A DNA stretch of 64,000 nt from assembly GCF_000014865.1 (NCBI RefSeq), contig NC_008576.1, positions 1,207,501 through 1,271,500 of the forward strand, written 5' to 3'. The DNA is from Magnetococcus marinus MC-1. Lineage in GTDB: Bacteria > Pseudomonadota > Magnetococcia > Magnetococcales > Magnetococcaceae. Made by a program: the position numbers and the translations under genes. Under the pieces are notes generated by a model that was given only the letters and a program-made list of their open reading frames with translations, searched no databases and was not told the origin of the DNA. Below, in pieces: positions 53,787-63,536 of this stretch. Each line of letters opens with the position of its first letter. The first letter of the stretch is position 1.

Positions 53787-54926
53787 ATGCGCAGCAATGG
53801 AACGAACGCCGTGGAAGAGAATATACAAAGAACCTTTGAGGCCATTGGGGAGAAGCTTACCCTATTGCGTGGTCATTTAAACTATGAGCAGGGGAAAGAG
53901 CGTCTGAGCGAGCTGGAATCCCTGGCTCAAGATCCCAATCTATGGGGGGATTCTGAGCGTGCGCGCACCGTGATGACGGAGAAAAACCGTCTGGAAAAAA
54001 CCATTGGTGAGTGGGATGCGCTCAATAGCGAATCCACCGATGCCCGTGATCTGCTGGAGATGGCCCAGGAGGAGGGCGATAGCGGCATGATCGCTGAGGT
54101 AACGGCGCAGGTGGCTGCCATTCTCAAACGGTTAGAGGGGCTGGAGCTGGCACGCATGCTCTCCGGCGAGGCCGACGCCAACAACTGCTTTATCGAGATC
54201 CATCCCGGTGCTGGGGGTACAGAGTCCCAGGATTGGGCCTCTATCCTGCTACGCATGTATCTGCGTTATTGCGAGAAATCCGGCTTTAAAACCGAAGAGG
54301 TTGACTATCTGGCCGGGGATGAGGCGGGCATTAAATCGGTCACCATCAAGGTTGAGGGTGACTACGCTTACGGCTATCTCAAGGTGGAAAGTGGGGTGCA
54401 TCGCCTGGTGCGCATCAGCCCCTTTGACTCCTCGGCGCGGCGGCACACCTCGTTTACCTCGGTCAACGTCTATCCAGAAATTGATGACTCCATCGAGATT
54501 GAGATCCTCGATAAAGATCTGCGGGTGGATACCTTCCGTGCCTCTGGAGCGGGTGGGCAGCACGTCAATAAAACCGATTCGGCCATCCGTATTACCCACC
54601 AGCCCACCGGTATTGTGGTGCAGTGCCAATCGGGGCGCTCTCAGCACCGTAACCGGGATGAGGCGATGAAAATGCTACGGGCGCGGCTGTTTCAGTTAGA
54701 GATGGATAAACGGGCCGAGGCCGCCCAAGCGGTGGCCGACGCCAAGAGTGACATTGCTTGGGGGCACCAGATCCGCTCCTATGTGCTGGCCCCTTATCGG
54801 CTGGTTAAAGATCTACGTACCAGCTATGAAACCGGCAATACCGATGCGGTATTGGATGGCGAGTTGGATGGCTTTATTAAGGCGGCCCTCTCGCAACGCA
54901 TTGTTGGGGATGACCATAGCGGTTAA
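53787..54926 (+). CDS. prfB: Peptide chain release factor 2 (RF2)
   Basis: 379 residues in one uninterrupted frame. The tripeptide SPF (in ISPFDSSARRHTSF) that reads UGA/UAA, and the GGQ peptidyl hydrolysis loop (GAGGQHVNKTDSAIRITH) identify RF2. The programmed +1 frameshift site common in enteric prfB (CTT TGA C near codon 25) is absent. ATG 53787 is the first in frame; a GTG at 53811 is an alternative. It is followed by lysS, the usual neighbour. Confidence 0.96.
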   Translation: MRSNGTNAVEENIQRTFEAIGEKLTLLRGHLNYEQGKERLSELESLAQDPNLWGDSERARTVMTEKNRLEKTIGEWDALNSESTDARDLLEMAQEEGDSGMIAEVTAQVAAILKRLEGLELARMLSGEADANNCFIEIHPGAGGTESQDWASILLRMYLRYCEKSGFKTEEVDYLAGDEAGIKSVTIKVEGDYAYGYLKVESGVHRLVRISPFDSSARRHTSFTSVNVYPEIDDSIEIEILDKDLRVDTFRASGAGGQHVNKTDSAIRITHQPTGIVVQCQSGRSQHRNRDEAMKMLRARLFQLEMDKRAEAAQAVADAKSDIAWGHQIRSYVLAPYRLVKDLRTSYETGNTDAVLDGELDGFIKAALSQRIVGDDHSG

Positions 54927-55032
54927 CCACAGGCACGCGGGCAGCGCGGAGTTGACGCCGCACGCTCCAACCTAACAGTTTGGCTTTCACTCGGCCCGTA
55001 TGGGGGGGTGGGGTCTATTGCTATCTTGAAAG

Positions 55033-56538
55033 ATGGAAACCAACACCATGTCCCAACAGGAAGAGAACCAGCAGATCGCCGCCCGTAAAGTTAAACTAGA
55101 AGCCCTGCGTGAAGCGGGGGTTAACCCCTATCCCAGCGGCTTTAAACCCGATATTGACCTCGCGAGTGTGAGTCGGGCCAACGGCAATGAGATGGATCCG
55201 GCTACCCTGGAGCGGGTGAGCGTCAAGGTGGCGGGGCGCATTATGCTGCTGCGCAACTTTGGCAAACTGACCTTTGCCACCTTGCAGGATGAGAGTGGTC
55301 GCCTACAGATTAGTGCTCAGCGGGATGTTGTGGGGGCCGAGCTCTACAGCACGGTTTTTCGCAAGATTGAGGTAGGGGATATTCTAGGGGTGGAGGGGCA
55401 TCTGTTCCGTACCAAGGTGGGGGAGCTGACGGTGCAGGTGGAGCGCTTTGAGCTGCTCTCTAAGGCGGTGCGCCCCCTGCCAGAGAAGTTTCACGGCTTG
55501 GAGGATGTAGAGACCCGCTACCGCCAGCGCTATGTGGATCTGATTGTGAATACCGAGGTGCGGGAGATCTTTAAAACCCGCAGTCGAGTGATTAGCCGCA
55601 TTCGCCAGTTTATGGAGCATCGGGGCTTTTTGGAGGTCGAAACCCCCATGATGCACCCCATTCCTGGTGGCGCGACGGCGCGTCCCTTTGTGACCCACCA
55701 CAATGCCTTGGATACCGATCTCTATCTGCGCATTGCCCCTGAGCTCTACCTTAAACGGCTGATTGTGGGTGGCTTTGAGCGGGTGTTCGAGATTAACCGT
55801 AACTTCCGGAATGAGGGGCTTTCGCCCCGGCATAACCCAGAATTTACCATGATGGAGTTTTACCAAGCCTATACCGACTATCGGGAGTTGATGGATTTTA
55901 CCGAGGCGCTGGTGCAGGATGTGGTGAAAGATGTCAATGAGGGTGAATTGACGGTGGCGTATCAGGGGCAAGAGCTGGATTTTAGCGGCCCATGGGCGCG
56001 GCTAACCCCGGCTGAGGCGATTGTGCGTTATATGGAGGCCGACGCCGCACGCATCACAGAGCGTGGTTATCTGGAGAGTCTGGCCGAATCGCTGGGCATT
56101 AAAGCCGAAACCAGTTGGGATGATGGCATGCTGCTGCTCACCATCTTTGAAGAGGGGGTGGAGCATAAGTTGATGGCTCCTACCTTTATTATAGACTACC
56201 CCATTTCGGTCTCGCCGCTCTCCCGCCGCAGTGATGACAATCCTGACATTGCGGAGCGGTTTGAGCTCTTTATTGCGGGTCGTGAAATCGCCAACGCCTT
56301 TTCCGAGCTCAATGACCCCGCCGATCAAGCCAGCCGCTTTCAAAAGCAGGTAGAGGCCAAAGATGCAGGTAATGAGGAGGCGATGCACTTTGACGCCGAC
56401 TATATCCGCGCCTTGGAGTATGGCATGCCCCCCACCGGTGGTGAGGGCATCGGCATCGACCGTTTGGTGATGCTGTTAACCGATGCGGCCAATATTCGTG
56501 AAGTATTACTCTTCCCGCAGATGAAGCGGGAGGGGTGA
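55033..56538 (+). CDS. lysS: Lysyl-tRNA synthetase, class II
   Basis: 501 residues. An N-terminal OB-fold anticodon domain ([21 protein letters not shown]), motif 2 [22 protein letters not shown] with its class II Arg, and motif 3 [16 protein letters not shown] 55048 (five codons in) is a possible alternative. It charges tRNA-Lys; 107 bp after prfB. Confidence 0.97.
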   Translation: METNTMSQQEENQQIAARKVKLEALREAGVNPYPSGFKPDIDLASVSRANGNEMDPATLERVSVKVAGRIMLLRNFGKLTFATLQDESGRLQISAQRDVVGAELYSTVFRKIEVGDILGVEGHLFRTKVGELTVQVERFELLSKAVRPLPEKFHGLEDVETRYRQRYVDLIVNTEVREIFKTRSRVISRIRQFMEHRGFLEVETPMMHPIPGGATARPFVTHHNALDTDLYLRIAPELYLKRLIVGGFERVFEINRNFRNEGLSPRHNPEFTMMEFYQAYTDYRELMDFTEALVQDVVKDVNEGELTVAYQGQELDFSGPWARLTPAEAIVRYMEADAARITERGYLESLAESLGIKAETSWDDGMLLLTIFEEGVEHKLMAPTFIIDYPISVSPLSRRSDDNPDIAERFELFIAGREIANAFSELNDPADQASRFQKQVEAKDAGNEEAMHFDADYIRALEYGMPPTGGEGIGIDRLVMLLTDAANIREVLLFPQMKREG

Positions 56539-56559
56539 GCCTAACTCCTGGGAGCAGCC

Positions 56560-57801
56560 ATGTTCAGCAGCTTTGAGTGGCGGGTGGGGCTGCGCTATCT
56601 GCGGGCCAAACGCAGCCAGCGTTTTATTAGTGCCATTACCGCCCTATCGGTGGCGGGTATTGCCTTGGGGGTGGCGGCGCTGATTGTGGTGTTGGCCGTC
56701 ATGACCGGCTTTCAGGGAGAGCTGCAACGGCAGATCCTGGGCGTGGTGAGCCATGTGGTGGTGCAGTCCTACGGCGGCAGCATGGAGGATGTCGAGGGCG
56801 TGCTGCGCAAGGTGCAGAGCCGTCCCAATGTAACCGGGGCGGCCCCTTTTGTGTTGGCCAACGCCCTTATTTACAACGGCGGGCAAGCCTATGGTATCGC
56901 CCTGCGTGGGGTTGATCCTGAACGGGAGAAGGGGGTTTCCAACCTGCACGTCAACATGGTGCGCGGGGATGTGGCCGCCATGGCCGGTTTTGGGGTGGTA
57001 TTGGGGGAGTCTTTGGCCCGCAACTTGGGGGTTGGGCTCAATGACCGCATCACCCTCATGGTGCCCAAGGGCAATGTGACCCCCGCCGGTACGGTGCCCA
57101 GGGTTAAACGCTTTCGGGTGGCGGGGATCTTTGATTCGGGCATGCATGAGTATGACACCAATCTGGCCTATATCCATATTAACGACGCTCAAAAGCTGCT
57201 GCGCTTGGGAGAGAGTGTGACCGGTATTGAGGTTAAAACCCCCCACCCGGATCTGGCCATGGGGGTGCGGCAGGATTTGGAAAAACAGCTATCCGGCCAC
57301 TTTTGGATACGCGACTGGATGCAGATGAACCGTAACTTTTTTAATGCCATCAAACTAGAGAAGGCCACCATGTTTGTGATCCTCTCGCTGGTGGTGTTGG
57401 TGGCGGCTTTTAATATCATCAGCTCGTTGATCATGGTGGTTATGGAGAAGGGTAAGGATATTGCGATCCTGAAAACCATGGGGGCCAGAAGTCACTCGAT
57501 TATGGCGATTTTTTTAATCAACGGTGGCATCATTGGGGTGGGTGGAACGTTAGCCGGGTTGGCCTTGGGTTTGGTGCTGGCAGAAAATCTGGAGCGTACC
57601 ATCGGTTGGATTGAACGCACCTTTGGTTTGCAAATTCTGCATGGTGATGTCTACTTTATCGACAAACTCCCGGCCCAGGTGCTGCCATCGGATCTGTTTT
57701 GGATTACCGTTATTTCGCTGAGCATTAGCCTGCTCTCGACCCTCTATCCTGCGTGGCGGGCTTCCCGCGTGGACCCGGTGGAGGCGCTGCGTTATGAATG
57801 A
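56560..57801 (+). CDS. lolC: Lipoprotein-releasing system permease LolC/LolE
   Basis: 413 residues: an N-terminal membrane helix after RYLRAKRSQRFISAITALS, a ~200-residue periplasmic domain, and three C-terminal helices of the MacB/FtsX class (KGKDIAILKTMGARSHSIM and YPAWRASRVDPVEALRYE). A single LolC/E gene suggests a homodimeric LolF-type arrangement, which is common outside gamma-proteobacteria. GGGAGC precedes ATG 56560. It overlaps lolD by 8 bp. Confidence 0.93.
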   Translation: MFSSFEWRVGLRYLRAKRSQRFISAITALSVAGIALGVAALIVVLAVMTGFQGELQRQILGVVSHVVVQSYGGSMEDVEGVLRKVQSRPNVTGAAPFVLANALIYNGGQAYGIALRGVDPEREKGVSNLHVNMVRGDVAAMAGFGVVLGESLARNLGVGLNDRITLMVPKGNVTPAGTVPRVKRFRVAGIFDSGMHEYDTNLAYIHINDAQKLLRLGESVTGIEVKTPHPDLAMGVRQDLEKQLSGHFWIRDWMQMNRNFFNAIKLEKATMFVILSLVVLVAAFNIISSLIMVVMEKGKDIAILKTMGARSHSIMAIFLINGGIIGVGGTLAGLALGLVLAENLERTIGWIERTFGLQILHGDVYFIDKLPAQVLPSDLFWITVISLSISLLSTLYPAWRASRVDPVEALRYE

Positions 57802-58492
57802 TACCGCAACGCCCCTGCTGGAGGCTCATAACCTAACCCGGGGTTTTCAAACCGAGGGGGGCACCGTCGAGGTGCTCAAGGGGGTGGATCTCTCTCTGGC
57901 ACGGGGGGATATGGTGGCACTGCTGGGCCAGTCAGGCGCGGGCAAGAGCACGCTTATTCAGATTCTTGGCACCCTGGATCGTCCCACCACCGGCAGCGTG
58001 CGGATGACGGGGGTCGACCTGTTTAAGCTCTCCCGCAGCCAATTGGCCCGTTGGCGCAATGAAAATATCGCCTTTGTCTACCAGCAGCACCGGCTGTTGC
58101 CCGAGTTCTCAGCATTGGAAAATGTGATGCTGCCCTTGCTGATCCGCCGCATGGGGCAGGCTCCCGCCAGCAAACAGGCCCAGCAGGTGTTGGAGCGGGT
58201 GGGGCTGGCCCATCGGCAGAGCCATCGCCCTGGTCAACTCTCCGGCGGGGAACAGCAGCGGGTCGCCATTGCGCGGGCCTTGGTGGGGGGGCCTAAGCTG
58301 CTGTTGGCCGATGAGCCCACCGGTAATCTGGATACCCATACGGCGGATGGTATTTTTGATCTGCTGCTGGCGCTCAATGCCGAGCAGCAACTTACCCAGT
58401 TGATTGTGACCCACAATCCCGATTTAGCCGCCCGCATGGGGCGCCGTGTGCGCATGCAGGATGGCCAGATTGTCGATGGGGACGCCCCCTAG
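57794..58492 (+). CDS. lolD: Lipoprotein-releasing system ATPase LolD
   Basis: 232 residues. Walker A GQSGAGKST, FVYQQHRLLPEFSALENV, signature LSGGEQQRVAIARAL and Walker B LLLADEPTGNLD. It powers transfer of outer membrane lipoproteins to LolA. It overlaps lolC and is 9 bp from the sensor kinase gene. Confidence 0.95.
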   Translation: MNDTATPLLEAHNLTRGFQTEGGTVEVLKGVDLSLARGDMVALLGQSGAGKSTLIQILGTLDRPTTGSVRMTGVDLFKLSRSQLARWRNENIAFVYQQHRLLPEFSALENVMLPLLIRRMGQAPASKQAQQVLERVGLAHRQSHRPGQLSGGEQQRVAIARALVGGPKLLLADEPTGNLDTHTADGIFDLLLALNAEQQLTQLIVTHNPDLAARMGRRVRMQDGQIVDGDAP

Positions 58493-58501
58493 GAGCGTAT
58501 A

Positions 58502-61500
58502 ATGTCACACCCTTCCCGGCAGGAGCGTGAACTGGCGCAGCGTTTTCAAACCCTGCGCATGGATTTCCTTGCGGAGATTCCGCCGCTCTGCCGCCATTTG
58601 GATCGCTTGGTGGCAGAACCCAGCGAAGGTAAGCGTCACCGCCGTTGGCACTGTGCCCAGTGGCATGCGCGTTTGCAGGGGGTGGTGGGCAGTTGTGCCA
58701 CCTTTGAGTGCCGTGGCTTGCGGGATCTGGCGCAGGACGCGGGCAATCTTTTACAAAAATTGGCGCGTCAGGATGTCCCCCCACAGAGCAGCCAGCAGAT
58801 GCGCCAGGAGTTGCGTGACCTGCTGGCTGCCTTGCAAGAGAGTGCCCAGCTTAAATTAAACGAGCCAGAGCTGGTCTTTCTGCCCAAGGAGTACAGCCTG
58901 TTTTTGCAGGAGGAGGTGCTCTCGCATACGGTGTTGGCCTTTTCCCATGATGCACGTTTGTTAGAGCAGTTGGGCCGCTCTTTAGCGAGTAAGGGCTACC
59001 GACTGGTGCCCATGCCCAGCTATCGCGCCATGCGGGATGAGGTGGTGCGCTCCTCCGCTGCCGCAGTGTTGGTGGATCTGGAGGCGATGTCGGCGGGGGT
59101 GGATGAGGGGGATATTCCCGGTTTACTCTGTCAAGAGCAGCCCATGCCCATGCCGCTGTTGGTATTGGGGGGCAGCGATAATATGGATCACCGTCTCTGT
59201 GCGGTGCGTTTGGGGAGTACCGCATTTCGGGCTCGCCCCATCGCTGCGGACGAGTTGGCGCGGCAGTTGATTGCCCATCACCAGCGTCATAACCACGCCC
59301 AGCGGGCGCGGGTGTTGATTATGGATGATAATGAACCCTTGGGGCGCTTTTATCAGATGTTGCTGGAGCTGGCGGAGATGGAGGTCGTCTATATCCGTGA
59401 GGCCGAGGAGCTGCTGCCTGCCATTCAGCGTTTTAAGCCCGAGGTGCTGTTGCTGGATCTCTATATGCCTGACGCCAATGGTTTGGAGATTGCGGCGGTG
59501 GTGCGGCAGAGCGATAGCAACGCGGATCTGCCGATTTTGCTGATGGTCGAAAATAATGCCGGGCGGCGCATACTGGACCAAACCAAGGAGAGCGAGAGCT
59601 TTTTGATCAAGCCGGTGCAGCCGGGTTTGATGGTGCGGGCGGTGATTGAACGGGTGCGGCAGCGCCGCCAGACGGTGGGCCGGGTGGAGTATATGCGCTC
59701 GGCGCTGCATGAGCTGGAACAGTTGCAGCTCGCGCTTAACCAACACGCCATTGTCAGTGTCACCGATCAAGATGGCAATATTACCTTCGTAAACCAAAAA
59801 TTTTGTCAAACCAGTGGTTATACCCCCAATGAACTGATTGGCAACAACCACCGCATGCTGAAATCGGACCAGCACCCTGCCAGCTTTTATCAAGAGATGT
59901 GGGCGACCATTACCCAGGGGCAGACGTGGCACGGCCAGGTTAAAAACCGGCGTAAAAATGGGACCACCTATTGGGTTTCGGCCACCATTGTGCCCTTTTT
60001 GGATGGGGATGGTACGCCTCGGGAATATATTTCGGTACGCACCGACGTTACTGCCCAAAAGGCTGCCCAGGAGCGCTACCGCGCCTCGGAACAGCGTCTG
60101 CGGGCGATTTTGGATAACACCCATGAAGGGGTGGTGGTGATGGAGGCCAGCGGTCAGATTGAGATGCTCAATCCAGCGGCGGCCCGTATTTTTGGTTATA
60201 CCTTGGCCGACATGCCGCAACCAACCATCCAGTGGTTATTGCCCGAGTTCCCTTTAACCGACATTTTAAATGATGCCCATCTCCACGAAGGGGGTGGGGC
60301 TGGCGATGTTAGCCACGCCAACCTTTATCGGGAGATGGCCGCCAACCGCTCGGACGGTTCGCGTATGTTGTTGGGGGTCTCCGTGAGCAGCTTTCATTTG
60401 GAAGAGAGCGCGGTGTGTGTGGCGGTGGTGCGGGATATTACCGCCCGTAAAATGGAGGAGATCGAGCTTAAACAGGCCAAAGAGGTCGCCGAGCGGGCCA
60501 GTGCGGCCAAGACCCGTTTTCTTTCCAGTATGAGCCATGAGTTGCGCACCCCCATGAACGCCATTCTGGGCTTTGCGCAGGTGATGCAGTCCGACCCCAA
60601 CGAGCCCTTGAGTGAGTCCCAGCGAGAGTGTACCCGTGAAATTATTCAGGCGGGTGGGCATCTGCTGGAGCTGATTAACGATGTGTTGGATTTGGCCAAG
60701 ATCGAGGAGAACCGTATCAGCCTTAAAATGGCTCCGGTGCATGTGCAAGAGGTGATTCGCGAGGCGGTGGCGTTGGTCACGCCCATGGCGAACCGCAAGG
60801 GTATTCGCCTCTATCATGGTATGGGCGAGGGCGTGTGTGAGCGGTGTGATGTGCAGGCAGATCGCACGCGGTTAAAGCAGATTTTGATCAATCTTGCCAC
60901 CAACGGGGTAAAATACAACCGCGAAGGGGGCGAGGTGGAGATAAGCTGTCGTTTGGCAGAGGCGGGGCGTGCCCGCATTGAGGTGCGGGATACGGGCATT
61001 GGCATTGCCGCCTTAAAGCAGGGGGATATTTTTGAGCCGTTTCACCGTTTGGTGGAAGATGGCACCATTGAGGGGACCGGCATCGGTCTTTCCATCGTTA
61101 AGCGGTTGGTCGAAGCCATGGGGGGCACGTTGGGTTTGGAGAGTCAGGAGGGGCAAGGCAGCCGTTTTTGGTTCCAGCTACCCAACAGTGGGATCTGTTC
61201 TCCAACCAAGCCACACGCCTCGCTGGTGGAGCCTGTGTCGGTGCGCCAAGTGGTGCTCTATGTGGAAAGCAACCCGGTGGATCTGCAATTGATGTCGGTG
61301 TTGATGCGCCGTTATGAACATTTGCGTCTGGATGCGGTGCGTGATCTGGAGGTCGCTCAGGCGCAACTGCAACAAGGCGAGGTGGATCTGTTATTAATCA
61401 ATATTGGTGGTGGGGTGGAGCGTTGTGCCCCGCTGTTTGCGTGGATGCAGCAAACGCCGCATCTTAAAGCACTGCCGGTGATTGCCATCAGCGCGGATGA

Positions 61501-61627
61501 TGAGGTAGAGAGCGGGGTGCGGAATCTGCCCGGTTCACCCCGTTTTATGCAAAAGCCCCTGGATCTGGAGCCGTTGATTGCCCATATCGGGCTGCTGTTG
61601 GAGAAGCCGCAAGCGAGAGAGGCCTAG
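58502..61627 (+). CDS. Hybrid sensor histidine kinase with three receiver-like domains
   Basis: 1041 residues, no membrane helix. Order: an Hpt-like helical region (~1-115) whose phospho-His appears lost (GVVGSCATF); a degenerate receiver (~140-260); an intact receiver (~268-385) with Asp275/276, Asp319 and Lys370; PAS (~400-520); PAS (~530-650); HisKA with MSHELRTP (His679) and HATPase; and a C-terminal receiver-like domain (~920-1035) where the phospho-Asp is replaced by Asn in LLLINIGGG. A receiver in front of the PAS-kinase core is a phosphorelay input arrangement. The partner regulator is unknown. It follows lolD by 9 bp. Confidence 0.88.
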   Translation: MSHPSRQERELAQRFQTLRMDFLAEIPPLCRHLDRLVAEPSEGKRHRRWHCAQWHARLQGVVGSCATFECRGLRDLAQDAGNLLQKLARQDVPPQSSQQMRQELRDLLAALQESAQLKLNEPELVFLPKEYSLFLQEEVLSHTVLAFSHDARLLEQLGRSLASKGYRLVPMPSYRAMRDEVVRSSAAAVLVDLEAMSAGVDEGDIPGLLCQEQPMPMPLLVLGGSDNMDHRLCAVRLGSTAFRARPIAADELARQLIAHHQRHNHAQRARVLIMDDNEPLGRFYQMLLELAEMEVVYIREAEELLPAIQRFKPEVLLLDLYMPDANGLEIAAVVRQSDSNADLPILLMVENNAGRRILDQTKESESFLIKPVQPGLMVRAVIERVRQRRQTVGRVEYMRSALHELEQLQLALNQHAIVSVTDQDGNITFVNQKFCQTSGYTPNELIGNNHRMLKSDQHPASFYQEMWATITQGQTWHGQVKNRRKNGTTYWVSATIVPFLDGDGTPREYISVRTDVTAQKAAQERYRASEQRLRAILDNTHEGVVVMEASGQIEMLNPAAARIFGYTLADMPQPTIQWLLPEFPLTDILNDAHLHEGGGAGDVSHANLYREMAANRSDGSRMLLGVSVSSFHLEESAVCVAVVRDITARKMEEIELKQAKEVAERASAAKTRFLSSMSHELRTPMNAILGFAQVMQSDPNEPLSESQRECTREIIQAGGHLLELINDVLDLAKIEENRISLKMAPVHVQEVIREAVALVTPMANRKGIRLYHGMGEGVCERCDVQADRTRLKQILINLATNGVKYNREGGEVEISCRLAEAGRARIEVRDTGIGIAALKQGDIFEPFHRLVEDGTIEGTGIGLSIVKRLVEAMGGTLGLESQEGQGSRFWFQLPNSGICSPTKPHASLVEPVSVRQVVLYVESNPVDLQLMSVLMRRYEHLRLDAVRDLEVAQAQLQQGEVDLLLINIGGGVERCAPLFAWMQQTPHLKALPVIAISADDEVESGVRNLPGSPRFMQKPLDLEPLIAHIGLLLEKPQAREA

Positions 61628-61630
61628 GTT

Positions 61631-62302
61631 ATGCCTGATTTGGCAACCCTTATGCAAAATATCATCATTTGGGCCCCGGGGGTGTTGCTGGCGATCACCC
61701 TGCATGAGTGGGCCCACGGCTACGCAGCCAGCCGTTTTGGCGACCACACAGCCGCCATGATGGGGCGGTTAAGTCTTAACCCTTTGGTGCATATTGATCT
61801 TATCTGGACCATTGTGGTACCCATTGGGATACTGATTTTTTCTATGGTCACCATGGGTCAGCCCTTTGCGTTTGGCGGGGCCAAACCGGTGCCGGTTAAT
61901 CCGCGCAATTTTAGGGGCTCTTTGCGGGTGGCTATGTTTTGGGTCGCCATTGCGGGGCCATTGATGAATCTGATTTTGGCGGTGGTGGCGGCGCTACTGT
62001 TGCACGGCGTGGGTTTTTTGCCCGAATTTTTTGCCACTCCAGTCGCCTTGATGTTGCTGGCCATGCTCAAGATGAACGTCATTTTGGCTGTGTTCAATCT
62101 GCTGCCCATGCCGCCTTTGGATGGCGGGCGCATTGCTGTGGCTGTGCTACCACATCCCTGGGATCGCTACTGGGCCGGTATGGAGCGCTGGGGGATTGTG
62201 ATTGTCATGGGTTTGGCTTTCACCGGCCTGTTGGGGCAGATTTTGGGGCCCATGATGGCGATGGTGACCCACGCCGTGGCCAGCATGACCGGCTTGATCT
62301 AA
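61631..62302 (+). CDS. Site-2 protease family (M50) membrane metalloprotease
   Basis: 223 residues with about six membrane helices. HEWAH at 25-29 is the HExxH zinc site and LPMPPLDGGR is the third-ligand NPxDG-like motif. This is the minimal group III S2P architecture, without a PDZ domain. It probably cleaves a membrane-bound regulator; the substrate is unknown. It starts 3 bp after the sensor kinase stop. Confidence 0.92.
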   Translation: MPDLATLMQNIIIWAPGVLLAITLHEWAHGYAASRFGDHTAAMMGRLSLNPLVHIDLIWTIVVPIGILIFSMVTMGQPFAFGGAKPVPVNPRNFRGSLRVAMFWVAIAGPLMNLILAVVAALLLHGVGFLPEFFATPVALMLLAMLKMNVILAVFNLLPMPPLDGGRIAVAVLPHPWDRYWAGMERWGIVIVMGLAFTGLLGQILGPMMAMVTHAVASMTGLI

Positions 62303-62446
62303 TACGAGGACGGGCGTTTAATCCGACCGGTGGCAAAGGACAGCATGGCGTAGCGGGGGGCTCGCGGTGGCGGTTCAGGATTTTTTCTCACCGCGTGGTG
62401 AGGGGTGTGAACGATTTTTTAAAGACGTGTTGTAAGGAGAGTTTTT

Positions 62447-63466
62447 GTGTCCCAATCCCATCTGCCAGTCGTGTTCAGCGGGGCCCAACCCACCGGTCAA
62501 TTGACCTTGGGTAACTATCTGGGGGCGCTGCGCCAGTGGATCGCGCTCCAAGCCGACCACGACTGTATCTTTTGTGTGGTGGATCTGCACGCCCTGACGG
62601 TGCGGCAAGACCCCGAAGAGCTGGCCGACTCCATCTACAGTTTGGCGGCCCTCTATCTGGCCTGTGGGATTGATCCCAGCCAGAGCACCATTTTTGTGCA
62701 GAGCCATGTGCCGGCCCATTCCGAGCTGGCGTGGCTGCTCAATACCTATACCCAAATGGGTGAGCTGGAGCGCATGACCCAGTTTAAGGATAAGTCCCAG
62801 CGGCATAAAAATAATATTAATGCCGGTCTGTTCACCTATCCCGTATTGATGGCGGCGGATATTCTGCTGTATGGCACCCAACGGGTGCCGGTGGGCGAGG
62901 ATCAAAAGCAGCACCTGGAGCTGTCGCGGGACATTGCCATGCGCTTTAATGGGCTCTATGGGGATGTGCTGGTGGTGCCAGAACCGATGATCCCTCGTGG
63001 CGGGGCACGGGTTAAGGATCTGCAAGAGCCCACCAAAAAAATGTCCAAGAGTGCGGAGTCGGATCTGGCGAAAGTGATGATGCTGGACGACTCTGCCCGC
63101 ATCGTGAAAAAATTTAAAAAAGCGGTCACCGATAATGAGGCCACCATCCGCTTTGATGAGGTCAATCAGCCCGGTGTGGCCAATTTGCTGAATATCTATA
63201 CCGCCTTGACCGGTATGAGCATGGAGGCGGCATTGGCCCACTTTGATCACCATATGTATGGTAAACTCAAAGTTGAGACCGCCGAGGCGGTGGTCGCGGT
63301 GTTGGAGCCTATCCGCACCCGCTATGCCGAGATTCGTGGCGACCGTGCCTATCTGCAAGAGGTGTTGGCGCAGGGGGCAGAGAAGGCCCGCGCCCGTGCC
63401 GAAGGGGTGATGCGTAAGGTGCAACAGGCGATCGGCCTGCCGTTGGATACCCACCGCTTTCGCTAG
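62447..63466 (+). CDS. trpS: Tryptophanyl-tRNA synthetase
   Basis: 339 residues from GTG 62447, with AAGGAG eight bases upstream. Class I marks: [18 protein letters not shown] (HIGH-like) and KKMSKS, plus [16 protein letters not shown]. Standard length for a bacterial TrpRS. Confidence 0.97.
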   Translation: MSQSHLPVVFSGAQPTGQLTLGNYLGALRQWIALQADHDCIFCVVDLHALTVRQDPEELADSIYSLAALYLACGIDPSQSTIFVQSHVPAHSELAWLLNTYTQMGELERMTQFKDKSQRHKNNINAGLFTYPVLMAADILLYGTQRVPVGEDQKQHLELSRDIAMRFNGLYGDVLVVPEPMIPRGGARVKDLQEPTKKMSKSAESDLAKVMMLDDSARIVKKFKKAVTDNEATIRFDEVNQPGVANLLNIYTALTGMSMEAALAHFDHHMYGKLKVETAEAVVAVLEPIRTRYAEIRGDRAYLQEVLAQGAEKARARAEGVMRKVQQAIGLPLDTHRFR

Positions 63467-63536
63467 GGTGGGTGGTTGCTCTACGTTTGCATAAAAAATG
63501 AAGTTTTCGTTTCTGTTAGGGTGTTAGGAAACCATT

